From Pseudomonadota bacterium (lineage in GTDB: Bacteria > Pseudomonadota > Gammaproteobacteria > Xanthomonadales > Xanthomonadaceae), in NCBI GenBank assembly GCA_023419315.1, contig JAEZYE010000064.1, forward strand, positions 1 to 32,045: 32,045 bases of DNA. The letters are read 5' to 3'. Under the pieces are notes generated by a model. It was not told the DNA's origin, searched no databases, and saw nothing but the letters and a program-made list of their open reading frames with translations. The stretch's first letter is position 1, and each line of letters starts with the position of its first letter. The position numbers were made by a program, and so were the translations under genes. Positions 24,809 through 32,045 of this stretch are shown piece by piece.

Positions 24809-24827
24809 TCATGCCAAAGCGGCATGA
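24809..24827. promoter_or_regulatory. Inverted repeat between kbl and the porin gene
   Basis: TCATGCC (24809-24815) and GGCATGA (24821-24827) are perfect 7-bp arms around five bases, in the 164-bp gap between the divergent kbl and porin genes. It could be an operator for either gene. No poly-T follows, so a terminator is unlikely. Confidence 0.45.
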
Positions 24828-24911
24828 GAGCCCCGCACTTCGTCATTTCTCCGGCGGTTTGTGCGTGCGCAGCATCGGACTTTCCGGCCCAGAGCCATGC
24901 GGGGAACGACC

Positions 24912-26378
24912 ATGCGCGACACCGCGACAACGGCAGCACGAAGCGAGCGGCGCAACGCACGCCTGGCGCTGGCGTTGGCGTGTTCGCTGGCATTGCCTGC
25001 CGTCGCGCAGCAGCGTCCACCCACGGTCGAAGAGTTGCAGCAGCGGCTGGAGGCGCTGGAGCGGCGCCTGGGTGTAGCGGCGGAGGTCGCTGTCGAAGCG
25101 GGTGATGGTGCAGGCCTGGCCGACCTCGACCAGCGTCTGCGCGTGATCCAACGTCGCCTGGAACTGCAGCAGGAAGAACAGGTCGCAAGAGCGAAAGAAG
25201 CGCCGATCATTGCGGTCACTGACAAGGGCGCTTCATTCAAGTCCGCCGATGGTGCATACGAAGTGCGGCTGCGTGCATTGCTGCAGGGCGATGGCCGCTT
25301 TTACCTCTCCGATGACGCTTCACCCCAGAACGACACGTTCCTGTTGCGCACGGCGCGTCCGATCATCGAAGGTTCGCTCGGCAAGCTGATAGGTTTCCGC
25401 TTCACGCCGGAATTCGCCGGCGACAGTGCAAGCATTGTGGACGCCTATGCGGATCTCCGTTTCGATCCCGCTTATACGCTGCGTGTCGGCAAGTTCACTT
25501 CGCCGGTCGGGCTGGAACGCTTGCAGTCATCGTCGGCGCTGTCCGGCGTCGAACGCGCCTTGCCGAGCGAGCTGGCGCCGAATCGCGACATCGGCGTGCA
25601 GTTGCAGGGCGACCTCGCCGAAGGAAAATTCAGCTATGCCCTTGGTGTGTTCAACGGCACGGTGGATGGTCGCGACGCCGTGACGAACAACCCGGACAAC
25701 GAATTCGAATACGCCGGCCGCGTGTTCCTGGAACCCTTCCGCAATGATGCCAATGCACTGTCGGGATTGGGTTTCGGTATCGGCGCAAGCATCGGTGACA
25801 CGCGCGGCGTGGGCAACAACTACCTGCCTCGCTACCGCACGCCGGGCCAGGTGCAGTTCTTCAACTATCGCGCGACGGTGGGCGCCGATGGCGAGCGTTT
25901 CCGCCTCTCACCGCAGATTTACTACTACCTCGGCCGCTTCGGTGTGCTCGGCGAATACGTGGCCTCCCGACAGGACGTCATCCAGACCGGCGGGCCCAAT
26001 GCAGGCGCGCGCGCCGAACTGGAGAACACGGCATGGCAGGCGACTGCGCAGTGGGTTCTGACCGGCGAGGATGCCGGGTACCGCGGCGTAGTGAGGCCGT
26101 CGAACCCGTTCAAGCCGGGTGAAGCGGGGTGGGGCGCATTCGAGTTGATCGGCCGCTACGGCGTGCTGGACATCGATGACGATGCATTTCCCGTGTTCGC
26201 CGATCCCGCTGCATCCGCGCGCCGCGCACGCAACTGGACGCTCGGCCTGAACTGGTACCTGACCGGCAACCTGAAGCTGGTCGTGAACTACCTTGAAACC
26301 ACCTTCAAGGGCGGCGCAGCCGCCACCGACCGCGAAGACGAGAAGGCGATCTTCTCGCGCTTGCAGGTCGCTTTCTGA
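24912..26378 (+). CDS. OprP/OprO-family phosphate/anion-selective porin
   Basis: This 488-residue outer-membrane channel has a long basic N-terminus, then a signal-type hydrophobic stretch (LALALACSLALPAVAQQ), a periplasmic coiled-coil (VEELQQRLEALERRLG and DLDQRLRVIQRRLELQ, about 38-95) and a barrel ending in Phe (LQVAF). Family features are FLLRTARPIIEGSLGKLIGFRFTPEF context, DAYADLRFDPAYTLRVGKF and LPSELAPNRDIGVQL. Known members pass phosphate or polyphosphate. Here the gene is 13 bases upstream of the sulfate-binding protein gene, so sulfate or related oxyanions are the likely cargo (inference). The ATG at 24912 has GGGGA upstream; another in-frame ATG lies at 24897. Confidence 0.87.
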   Translation: MRDTATTAARSERRNARLALALACSLALPAVAQQRPPTVEELQQRLEALERRLGVAAEVAVEAGDGAGLADLDQRLRVIQRRLELQQEEQVARAKEAPIIAVTDKGASFKSADGAYEVRLRALLQGDGRFYLSDDASPQNDTFLLRTARPIIEGSLGKLIGFRFTPEFAGDSASIVDAYADLRFDPAYTLRVGKFTSPVGLERLQSSSALSGVERALPSELAPNRDIGVQLQGDLAEGKFSYALGVFNGTVDGRDAVTNNPDNEFEYAGRVFLEPFRNDANALSGLGFGIGASIGDTRGVGNNYLPRYRTPGQVQFFNYRATVGADGERFRLSPQIYYYLGRFGVLGEYVASRQDVIQTGGPNAGARAELENTAWQATAQWVLTGEDAGYRGVVRPSNPFKPGEAGWGAFELIGRYGVLDIDDDAFPVFADPAASARRARNWTLGLNWYLTGNLKLVVNYLETTFKGGAAATDREDEKAIFSRLQVAF

Positions 26379-26391
26379 AACGGAGAAGACG

Positions 26392-27405
26392 ATGCGCATG
26401 GTCCCCCAAATCCGCACGCTGCTGCTGGCATTCGGCCTGACTGTCGCCGCGACCGTCGCCGCGCGCGACGCCAGGCTGCTCAATGTGTCCTACGACCCGA
26501 CGCGCGAGTTCTATCGCGAATTCAATGCCGAGTTCGCGAAGGACTGGCAGCGGAAGAAAGGGCAGAAAGTCGAAATCGAAACCTCGCACGGTGGATCCGG
26601 CAAGCAGGCGCGCGCGGTGATCGACGGTCTTGAAGCCGACGTGGTGACGCTGGCGCTGGCGTACGATGTCGATTCCATCGCGCAACGCGCGCGCCTGTTC
26701 CCCGCGAACTGGCAGCAGCGGTTGCCGGAAAACAGCGCGCCCTATACGTCCACCATCGTGTTCCTGGTCCGCAAGGGCAATCCGAAGAAGATCAAGGACT
26801 GGGTCGATCTGGTGAAGCCGGGCACCTCGGTGATCACTCCGAACCCCAAAACCTCCGGCGGCGCGCGCTGGAACTATCTCGCCGCCTGGGCGTATGGCCT
26901 GAAGATCTTCAAGGGCGATGAAGCCAAGACGCGCAATTTCGTGCGTGCGCTGTTCCGCAACGTGCCGGTACTGGATACCGGCGCGCGCGGCGCAACCACG
27001 ACGTTCGTCCAGCGCGGCATCGGCGACGTATTGCTGGCGTGGGAGAACGAGGCCTTCCTTTCGATCGAGGAACTCGGACCGGACAAGTTCGACATCGTCG
27101 TGCCATCGCTGTCGATTCTCGCCGAGCCGCCGGTGGCGCTGGTCGACAGGAATGTGGACAAGCACGGTACCCGCGAGGTCGCGCAGGCGTACCTGCAGTT
27201 CCTGTATTCGCCGACGGGCCAGCGCCTGGCGGCCAAGCACTACTATCGCCCGCGTCATCCGGAGTTCGCGGCGAAGGAAGACGTGGCGCGTTTCCCCAGG
27301 CTGGAACTGGTGACGATCGACAAGGTGTTCGGATCGTGGGCGAAGGCGCAGTCGACGCACTTCGCCGATGGCGGTGTGTTCGACCAGATCCAGGCGAAGC
27401 CGTGA
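26392..27405 (+). CDS. sbp: Periplasmic sulfate-binding protein
   Basis: This 337-residue sulfate/thiosulfate-binding protein captures the anion in the periplasm and delivers it to CysT/CysW. A signal peptide (LLLAFGLTVAATVAARDA) is followed by LLNVSYDPTREFYREFN, the family start of the mature domain. Ligand-loop motifs are ETSHGGSGKQARAVIDGLEADVVTLAL, ITPNPKTSGGARWNYLAAW and TFVQRGIGDVLLAWENEA. The ATG at 26392 has GGAG seven bases upstream. The stop TGA overlaps an out-of-frame ATG as TGATG that opens a 12-codon mini-ORF ending just before cysT. It follows the porin gene closely, so the set is one operon. Confidence 0.96.
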   Translation: MRMVPQIRTLLLAFGLTVAATVAARDARLLNVSYDPTREFYREFNAEFAKDWQRKKGQKVEIETSHGGSGKQARAVIDGLEADVVTLALAYDVDSIAQRARLFPANWQQRLPENSAPYTSTIVFLVRKGNPKKIKDWVDLVKPGTSVITPNPKTSGGARWNYLAAWAYGLKIFKGDEAKTRNFVRALFRNVPVLDTGARGATTTFVQRGIGDVLLAWENEAFLSIEELGPDKFDIVVPSLSILAEPPVALVDRNVDKHGTREVAQAYLQFLYSPTGQRLAAKHYYRPRHPEFAAKEDVARFPRLELVTIDKVFGSWAKAQSTHFADGGVFDQIQAKP

Positions 27406-27443
27406 TGCGTGTGACCGCTTCGTCAGCGACGACGACCGGCTGA
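27405..27443 (+). CDS. 12-codon mini-ORF joining sbp and cysT
   Basis: ATG overlaps the sbp stop (TGATG). The peptide MRVTASSATTTG ends with TGA five bases before the GTG of cysT. It is too short for a protein role but well placed to pass ribosomes from sbp to cysT, which lacks a strong ribosome-binding site. Translation is unproven. Confidence 0.3.
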   Translation: MRVTASSATTTG

Positions 27444-27448
27444 GAGCT

Positions 27449-28315
27449 GTGTCGATCCCTGTGCTGCCCGCATCGCGCACGGAGCGCACCCGCCGTCGCC
27501 GGATCATTCCGGGCTTCGGGCTGAGCCTGGGCTACACGGTGGCGTGGCTGAGCCTGATCGTGCTGATTCCGCTGGTCGGGGTGTTCGTCAAGGCAAGCGG
27601 CCTGGGCGTGGACGGGTTGTGGCGGATATGGAGCGAGCCGCGCGTACTGTCGGCGCTGTGGATCAGCTTCGGCAGCGCACTCGCCGCGGCGGCGTTCAAC
27701 GCCGTGATGGGTACATGGGTGGCGTGGGTGTTCGTGCGTTACGACTTTCCGGGCAAGCGATTGTTCGACGCGATGATCGATCTGCCGTTCGCGTTGCCGA
27801 CGGCCGTGGCCGGCATCGCGCTCACGGCGCTGTATGGGCCGACGGGCTGGATCGGACGCTGGCTGGAAGCGATGGGCATCAAGGTGGCATACACGCCGCT
27901 CGGCATTACCGTGGCGCTGGTGTTCATCGGGTTGCCGTTCGTGGTCCGCGTCGTCCAGCCGGTGCTGGCCGAGAGCGAACGCGCGGTGGAAGAAGTCGCG
28001 GCAACGCTGGGTGCGGGACGCTGGCAGACCATCCGCCGCGTCGTTCTGCCCGGCGTGTGGCCGGCGGTGCTCGCCGGCTTCGCGCTGGCGTTCGCGCGTG
28101 GCGTCGGTGAATACGGTTCGGTGATCTTCATCGCCGGCAATCTGCCGGGCGTGTCCGAAATCGCGCCGCTGCTGATCACGATCAAGCTCGAAGAATTCGA
28201 CTACGCCGGAGCCACCGCCATCGCGGCCGCGATGCTCATCCTGTCGTTCCTGCTGCTGCTGGCCATCAACAGCCTGCAGTCCCGGCTGGCGCACTCGCAA
28301 CGGAGCCGGGAATGA
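27449..28315 (+). CDS. cysT: Sulfate ABC transporter permease CysT
   Basis: This 288-residue inner-membrane permease is half of the sulfate importer channel, paired with CysW. A short basic N-terminus (RTERTRRRRIIPGFGLSLGYT) precedes about six helices. The ATPase-contact EAA loop is EEVAATLGAGRWQTIRRVVLP, with GFALAFARGVGEYGSVIFIAGN after it, typical of CysT/CysU. GTG at 27449 is the best start; no in-frame ATG exists between the sbp stop and this point. Its stop overlaps the cysW ATG as ATGA, so the two permeases are coupled. Confidence 0.94.
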   Translation: MSIPVLPASRTERTRRRRIIPGFGLSLGYTVAWLSLIVLIPLVGVFVKASGLGVDGLWRIWSEPRVLSALWISFGSALAAAAFNAVMGTWVAWVFVRYDFPGKRLFDAMIDLPFALPTAVAGIALTALYGPTGWIGRWLEAMGIKVAYTPLGITVALVFIGLPFVVRVVQPVLAESERAVEEVAATLGAGRWQTIRRVVLPGVWPAVLAGFALAFARGVGEYGSVIFIAGNLPGVSEIAPLLITIKLEEFDYAGATAIAAAMLILSFLLLLAINSLQSRLAHSQRSRE

Positions 28316-29277
28316 GCGAGGCTGTCTCCGCCGTGATTCCCTTTCCGCACGATTCGGCCGAAGCCAGCGCCCGCGAGGGCGTCGCGCGCGCGCGCGCCGG
28401 CGACGCCATCAACGAACCTGCATGGGCGCGCGTGCTACTGACGCTGGGTGCATTGGCATTCCTGCTGGCCTTCCTTTTGCTGCCATTGGTGCTGGTGTTC
28501 TTCGAAGCGCTGCGCGGCGGCTGGCTCGCCTTCGCCGCCGCCATCAGCGAAACCGACGCACTGGCTGCGATCACGTTGACGCTGCTGGTCACCGGCATCG
28601 TGGTTCCCTTGAACCTGCTGTTCGGTGTGGCGGCCGCGTGGGCGGTGAGCAAGCACGCATTCCGGGGCAAGCGCCTGCTGGTCAGCCTGATCGATCTTCC
28701 ATTTGCGGTGTCGCCCGTTGTCGCCGGCCTCATCTACGTGCTGATTTTCGGCGCGCAGGGCTGGGCGTGGTCGCTGATCGACGAAGGCTGGCGGTTCACG
28801 CTGCCGCTGTGGGGCGAACTGCACGTGCAGTTGCCGAAGATCATCTTCGCGTTGCCGGGCATCGTGCTTGCGACGATTTTCGTCACCTTTCCTTTCATCG
28901 CGCGCGAACTGATGCCGCTGATGGAGCAGCAGGGCACCGACGAGGAACTGGCCGCGCTCAGTCTCGGCGCGAACGGCTGGCAGACGTTCTGGCGCGTGAC
29001 GCTGCCGAACATCCGCTGGGCGCTGCTGTACGGCGTGCTGTTGTGCAGCGCGCGCGCGATGGGCGAGTTCGGCGCGGTATCCGTCGTATCCGGCCACATC
29101 CGCGGACGCACCAACACGCTGCCGCTGCACGTGGAGATCCTCTACAACGAGTACGCCTACAGCGCGGCGTTCGCCGCTGCATCGCTGCTCGCGGTGTCGG
29201 CGCTGATCACGCTGGCGCTGAAGACCTTCCTCGAATGGCGGCATGGCGAATCGCTCGCCGCCAACCACCGTCATTGA
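28312..29277 (+). CDS. cysW: Sulfate ABC transporter permease CysW
   Basis: This 321-residue second permease subunit has an N-terminal cytoplasmic extension of about 38 residues (MSEAVSAVIPFPHDSAEASA...) before the first helix, longer than in E. coli CysW. Core motifs are LPFAVSPVVAGLIYVLIFG, the EAA loop DEELAALSLGANGWQTFWRVTLP and GRTNTLPLHVEILYNEYAY, all typical of CysW. It begins at the ATG overlapping the cysT stop and ends eight bases before cysA. Confidence 0.95.
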   Translation: MSEAVSAVIPFPHDSAEASAREGVARARAGDAINEPAWARVLLTLGALAFLLAFLLLPLVLVFFEALRGGWLAFAAAISETDALAAITLTLLVTGIVVPLNLLFGVAAAWAVSKHAFRGKRLLVSLIDLPFAVSPVVAGLIYVLIFGAQGWAWSLIDEGWRFTLPLWGELHVQLPKIIFALPGIVLATIFVTFPFIARELMPLMEQQGTDEELAALSLGANGWQTFWRVTLPNIRWALLYGVLLCSARAMGEFGAVSVVSGHIRGRTNTLPLHVEILYNEYAYSAAFAAASLLAVSALITLALKTFLEWRHGESLAANHRH

Positions 29278-29284
29278 GGTGCAC

Positions 29285-30340
29285 ATGGGCATCCGCATCG
29301 ATCAACTGCACAAGCGCTTCGGCGCATTCAATGCGCTGGAAGACATCCGGCTCGATGTGCGCAAGGGCGAGCTGCTGGCGCTGCTTGGACCTTCGGGTTC
29401 CGGCAAGACGACGTTGTTGCGCATCATCGCCGGGCTGGAACATGCCGACAGCGGCCGCATCGTTTTCGATGGCGAGGATGCGTCGCGCCTGAGCGTGCAG
29501 GCACGTCGCGCGGGTTTCGTGTTCCAGCATTACGCGCTGTTCCGGCACATGAACGTGCAGGACAACATCGCGTTCGGCCTGCGCGTGCGGCGTGGCGCGG
29601 AACGCTGGCCGGAACCCCGCATACGTGCCCGCGTGGACGAGTTGTTGTCGCTGGTCCAACTGGACGGGCTGGGCAAACGCTATCCCGCGCAGTTGTCAGG
29701 TGGCCAGCGGCAGCGGGTGGCGCTGGCGCGTGCACTGGCGATCGAACCGCGCGTGCTGCTGCTGGACGAACCGTTCGGCGCGCTCGATGCGCAGGTGCGC
29801 CGTGATCTGCGCCGCTGGTTGCGCGAGTTGCACGACCGCACCGGCCTGACGACCCTGTTCGTTACCCACGATCAGGAAGAGGCGCTGGAACTGGCCGACC
29901 GCGTGGCGATCCTCAACGGCGGACGGCTCGAACAGGTCGGTAGCCCGGCCGAGGTCTACGACGCGCCCGCCTCGCCTTTCATCTACGGATTCGTTGGCGA
30001 AGTGAACCGGCTGCCTGCGCAGTGGCGGCAGGGCAGGCTGCACGCGGAGGGATTGGCGATTGCAGCCGACGGCGCGGGCGAAGGACATGCGGAGGTATTC
30101 GTCCGGCCGGAGCATCTGCGGGTCATCGAGGCCGGCGAGGGATGGGCCGCGACCGTCATCGGGCAGCAGCGCAATGGGCCGCGCCTGCGTTTGCGTGCCG
30201 CGCTGGCGCAATCGGAACACGCGGTGGAGATCGATTTGCCGGCCAGCGACGAAGGGCGGTACCCGGATGGAGGCGCATTGCGGCTGGCCCCGACGCGTGC
30301 CGGGTGGTTCACGCGGGCCTCGGCGTCCACCGGTTTGTGA
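29285..30340 (+). CDS. cysA: Sulfate/thiosulfate ABC transporter ATPase CysA
   Basis: This 351-residue cytoplasmic ATPase powers the CysTW importer. Motifs in order: Walker A GPSGSGKTT (35-43), Q-loop FVFQHYALFRHMNVQDNIAFGL, signature LSGGQRQR (137-144), Walker B RVLLLDEPFGALD and the switch histidine in FVTHDQEEALELADR. The C-terminal TOBE-like domain holds AEVFVRPEHLRVI. QHYALFRHM is a hallmark of CysA. The ATG at 29285 follows GAGGTG. Regulation by a CysB-like activator is expected from family knowledge, but no CysB site was recognised. Confidence 0.95.
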   Translation: MGIRIDQLHKRFGAFNALEDIRLDVRKGELLALLGPSGSGKTTLLRIIAGLEHADSGRIVFDGEDASRLSVQARRAGFVFQHYALFRHMNVQDNIAFGLRVRRGAERWPEPRIRARVDELLSLVQLDGLGKRYPAQLSGGQRQRVALARALAIEPRVLLLDEPFGALDAQVRRDLRRWLRELHDRTGLTTLFVTHDQEEALELADRVAILNGGRLEQVGSPAEVYDAPASPFIYGFVGEVNRLPAQWRQGRLHAEGLAIAADGAGEGHAEVFVRPEHLRVIEAGEGWAATVIGQQRNGPRLRLRAALAQSEHAVEIDLPASDEGRYPDGGALRLAPTRAGWFTRASASTGL

Positions 30341-30347
30341 CAGGGGC

Positions 30348-30377
30348 TTGACGATGGCGATTGGTGCATCGCAATAT
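30348..30377 (+). promoter_or_regulatory. Candidate promoter of the TorF-family gene
   Basis: TTGACG (30348-30353) and CAATAT (30372-30377) are separated by 18 bases, just after the cysA stop. In the leader, ACGGTT (30385-30390) and AACCGT (30395-30400) form a small inverted repeat around AAAA. A separate promoter would let this gene be expressed apart from the sulfate operon. Confidence 0.45.
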
Positions 30378-30472
30378 CGCGCGGACGGTTAAAAAACCGT
30401 AAACATGTGACGAGGTCGGAGTGGGACCGGCTTGCTCGCACATCGCCCGATAACCCAATCAGGAGAATCCGG

Positions 30473-31276
30473 ATGAAGCCAGTCAAGCTGTGTTCCGCCC
30501 TTGCGGCGGCGCTGTTGTTGTCGGTCCCCTTCGTTGCGTTCGCGCAGGACGCCGAGCCCGAAGAGGAAGCCTCCTCGCCCGTGACCTGGTCGTTGGCCGC
30601 GACCACCGACTATGTCTTCCGCGGCGTGTCGCAGACCGACGAAGGCCCGGCGTTCCAGGCCGGCGTCACGTACAACGCGCCCTTCGGCCTGTATGTCGGC
30701 GTGTGGGGCTCGAACGTCGATTTCGGCGATCCGGATCCGGAAGCCGGCATCCGCGGCGTCGATACCGAACTCGATGCCTTCATCGGCTACAGCCATGATT
30801 TCAACGACAGCTGGAACCTCGACGTCAGCGCCGTCCGCTACACCTATCACGGCGCTTCCAGCGGCGTGGACAGCGGCGACTACAACGAATACATCGCCAA
30901 GATCACCTGGGCCGGTCCGGTCGAACTGTCGGGCTTGATCGCCTACGCGCCGGACTATGGTGCGCTCACGCCGAAAGCCAAGGAAAGCTACGCCAACGTG
31001 TCCGCGGCCTATGAAATCGGCGACACCGGCTTCTCGATTGGCGCCGGCGTCGGTTACACCTCCGTCGATTACGGCGAAGAATGGATCGAAGGCGAGCGCT
31101 TCAACTACGGCGTGTCCGACTACTTCGACGGTGCGCTCACGTTGAACAAGAGCTTCGGTCCGGCCACCGCCACGCTGGGCTACTACACGACGTTCGGCTC
31201 CGACGCGGACCTGCTGAAGGACGAGAGCGGCATCTACGATGACCGCATCGCGCTGACCATCAGCATCGGCAACTGA
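30473..31276 (+). CDS. TorF-family (Gcw_chp) outer membrane protein
   Basis: This 267-residue protein has a signal peptide (MKPVKLCSALAAALLLSVPFVAFAQD) and a barrel of alternating strands. Family features are the start WSLAATTDYVFRGVSQTDEGPAFQAGVTY, YVGVWGSNVDFGD, ELDAFIGYSHDFND and the ending DDRIALTISIGN. Members are called putative porins; transport substrates are mostly unknown. AGGAG lies seven bases before the ATG. It follows the sulfate importer with its own promoter candidate and ends at a strong terminator, so its link with sulfate uptake is only by position. Confidence 0.88.
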   Translation: MKPVKLCSALAAALLLSVPFVAFAQDAEPEEEASSPVTWSLAATTDYVFRGVSQTDEGPAFQAGVTYNAPFGLYVGVWGSNVDFGDPDPEAGIRGVDTELDAFIGYSHDFNDSWNLDVSAVRYTYHGASSGVDSGDYNEYIAKITWAGPVELSGLIAYAPDYGALTPKAKESYANVSAAYEIGDTGFSIGAGVGYTSVDYGEEWIEGERFNYGVSDYFDGALTLNKSFGPATATLGYYTTFGSDADLLKDESGIYDDRIALTISIGN

Positions 31277-31297
31277 TCACCGCTGCCGTGATGCATG

Positions 31298-31325
31298 AAA
31301 AAAGGCGCCGCAAGGCGCCTTTTTT
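31298..31325. terminator. Bidirectional terminator between the TorF-family gene and tdh
   Basis: AAAAAAGGCGCC (31298-31309) and GGCGCCTTTTTT (31314-31325) form a perfect 12-bp stem with a GCAA tetraloop. The A and T runs serve both strands and end both converging genes. Confidence 0.95.
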
Positions 31326-31346
31326 CTCTGTGCGGGCCGGAACGGG

Positions 31347-32045
31347 TCAGACCCAGCTCAGTACCACCTTGCCCGCCTTGCCGGCTTCCATCAGATCGAA
31401 ACCCTTCTGGAAATCGTCGATCGGCAGTTGATGCGTGAGCACCTTGCCGAGCGGGAAACCGGACAGCACCAGCTGCGTCATCTTGTACCAGGTCTCGTAC
31501 ATCTTGCGGCCGTAGATGCCTTGCACGGTCAGGCCCTTGAAGATGATGCGATCCCAGTCGACGCCCGCGCCCTTGGGCAGGATGCCGAGCAGGGCGATCT
31601 TGCCGCCGTGGTACATGCAATCGAGCATGTCGTTGAACGCGCGCGGGTTGCCGCTCATTTCCAGGCCGACATCGAAGCCTTCCATGTGCAGATCCGCCAT
31701 CACGTCCTTCAGCGAAGTGTTGGCGACGTTGACCACGCGCGTGGCGCCCATGTCGGCGGCCAGCTTGAGGCGGAAGTCGTTGACGTCGGTGACCACGACG
31801 TTGCGCGCACCGATGTGCTTGCAGATGCCCGCGGCGATGATGCCGATCGGGCCGGCGCCGGTGATCAGCACGTCCTCGCCGACGACGTCGAACTCCAGCG
31901 CGCAGTGCGCGGCGTTGCCGTAGGGATCGAAGAACGCGGCCAGTTCGCTGGGAATCTGATCCGGAATCGGCCACAGGTTGCTGGCCGGCATGACCATGTA
32001 TTCGGCAAACGCGCCGTTGCGGTTCACACCGATGCCGACGGTGTT
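31347..32045 (-). CDS. tdh: L-threonine 3-dehydrogenase, C-terminal part (runs off the window)
   Basis: The visible 232 residues are the C-terminal two thirds of Tdh, which oxidises threonine to 2-amino-3-ketobutyrate with NAD; Kbl then cleaves that product. The frame is open to the window edge, so the start and the zinc-binding N-terminal part lie outside. Visible motifs: NTVGIGVNRNGAFAEY, IFDPFGNA-like FFDPYGNAAHCAL, the Rossmann signature EDVLITGAGPIGIIAAGI, VVTDVNDFRLKLA, LEMSGNPRAF, GIYGRKMYETWYKM and the C-terminal DDFQKGFDLMEAGKAGKVVLSW. These match E. coli Tdh closely in order and spacing. Confidence 0.96.
   Translation of the reverse strand, partial: NTVGIGVNRNGAFAEYMVMPASNLWPIPDQIPSELAAFFDPYGNAAHCALEFDVVGEDVLITGAGPIGIIAAGICKHIGARNVVVTDVNDFRLKLAADMGATRVVNVANTSLKDVMADLHMEGFDVGLEMSGNPRAFNDMLDCMYHGGKIALLGILPKGAGVDWDRIIFKGLTVQGIYGRKMYETWYKMTQLVLSGFPLGKVLTHQLPIDDFQKGFDLMEAGKAGKVVLSWV

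Noticed and set aside
1..32045. CRISPR arrays, tRNA or rRNA genes
   Set aside because: No regularly spaced repeats and no cloverleaf or rRNA-like sequence were found on reading both strands by eye.

Overview
This is a high-GC gammaproteobacterial chromosome segment. The large TonB receptor, the OmpA-like porin with an acidic calcium-binding linker, the Gcw_chp/TorF-type outer-membrane protein and the GG-leader bacteriocin export genes together suggest the Xanthomonadaceae/Lysobacteraceae. This assignment comes from recognising proteins, not from a phylogeny.

Layout. (1) 9-2876, minus strand: a TonB-dependent receptor interrupted by one in-frame TAA. (2) 3018-7641: an AT-richer insert holding two tiny double-glycine-leader peptides with GxxxG motifs (a probable two-peptide bacteriocin), a small membrane protein that could give immunity, a C39-peptidase ABC exporter split by a frameshift, and an intact HlyD/CvaA-type fusion protein. 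The insert lies between two direct copies of the 3' end of a glutathione S-transferase gene plus its terminator. (3) 7555-11214, minus strand: the intact gst, a small SleB-type cell-wall hydrolase and a FadH-type 2,4-dienoyl-CoA reductase. (4) 11393-16255, plus strand: a tightly overlapping three-gene condensin operon of the MksF-MksE-MksB type, with no MksG/JetD nuclease beside it. (5) 16354-20482: a quinone-oxidoreductase-like MDR protein, a YdhP-like MFS exporter divergent from a LysR regulator, and a DODA/YgiD-type extradiol dioxygenase. (6) 20770-23444: an OmpA-family protein, a secreted protein of unknown function behind a near-perfect palindrome, and an RsuA/RluB/E/F pseudouridine synthase. 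(7) 23548-32045: kbl and the 3' part of tdh, both on the minus strand, separated by plus-strand genes for an OprP/O-type porin, a complete sulfate ABC importer (sbp-cysT-cysW-cysA) and a TorF-family outer-membrane protein.

How genes work together. In the insert, the C39 exporter would cut the leaders after Gly-Gly and, with the fusion protein and an unlinked TolC-like channel, carry the peptides out of the cell. The frameshift implies that export is off, altered or phase-variable in this genome. The sulfate genes form a path from outer membrane (porin) through periplasm (Sbp) to inner membrane (CysT/W) and ATPase (CysA). Kbl and Tdh are the two steps of threonine breakdown to glycine and acetyl-CoA. 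The three condensin subunits are very likely co-translated.

Most promising for new biology are the two-peptide bacteriocin locus with its direct-repeat boundaries, the exporter break explained by loss of one copy of an 8-bp repeat, and several operator-like palindromes upstream of transport or unknown genes.
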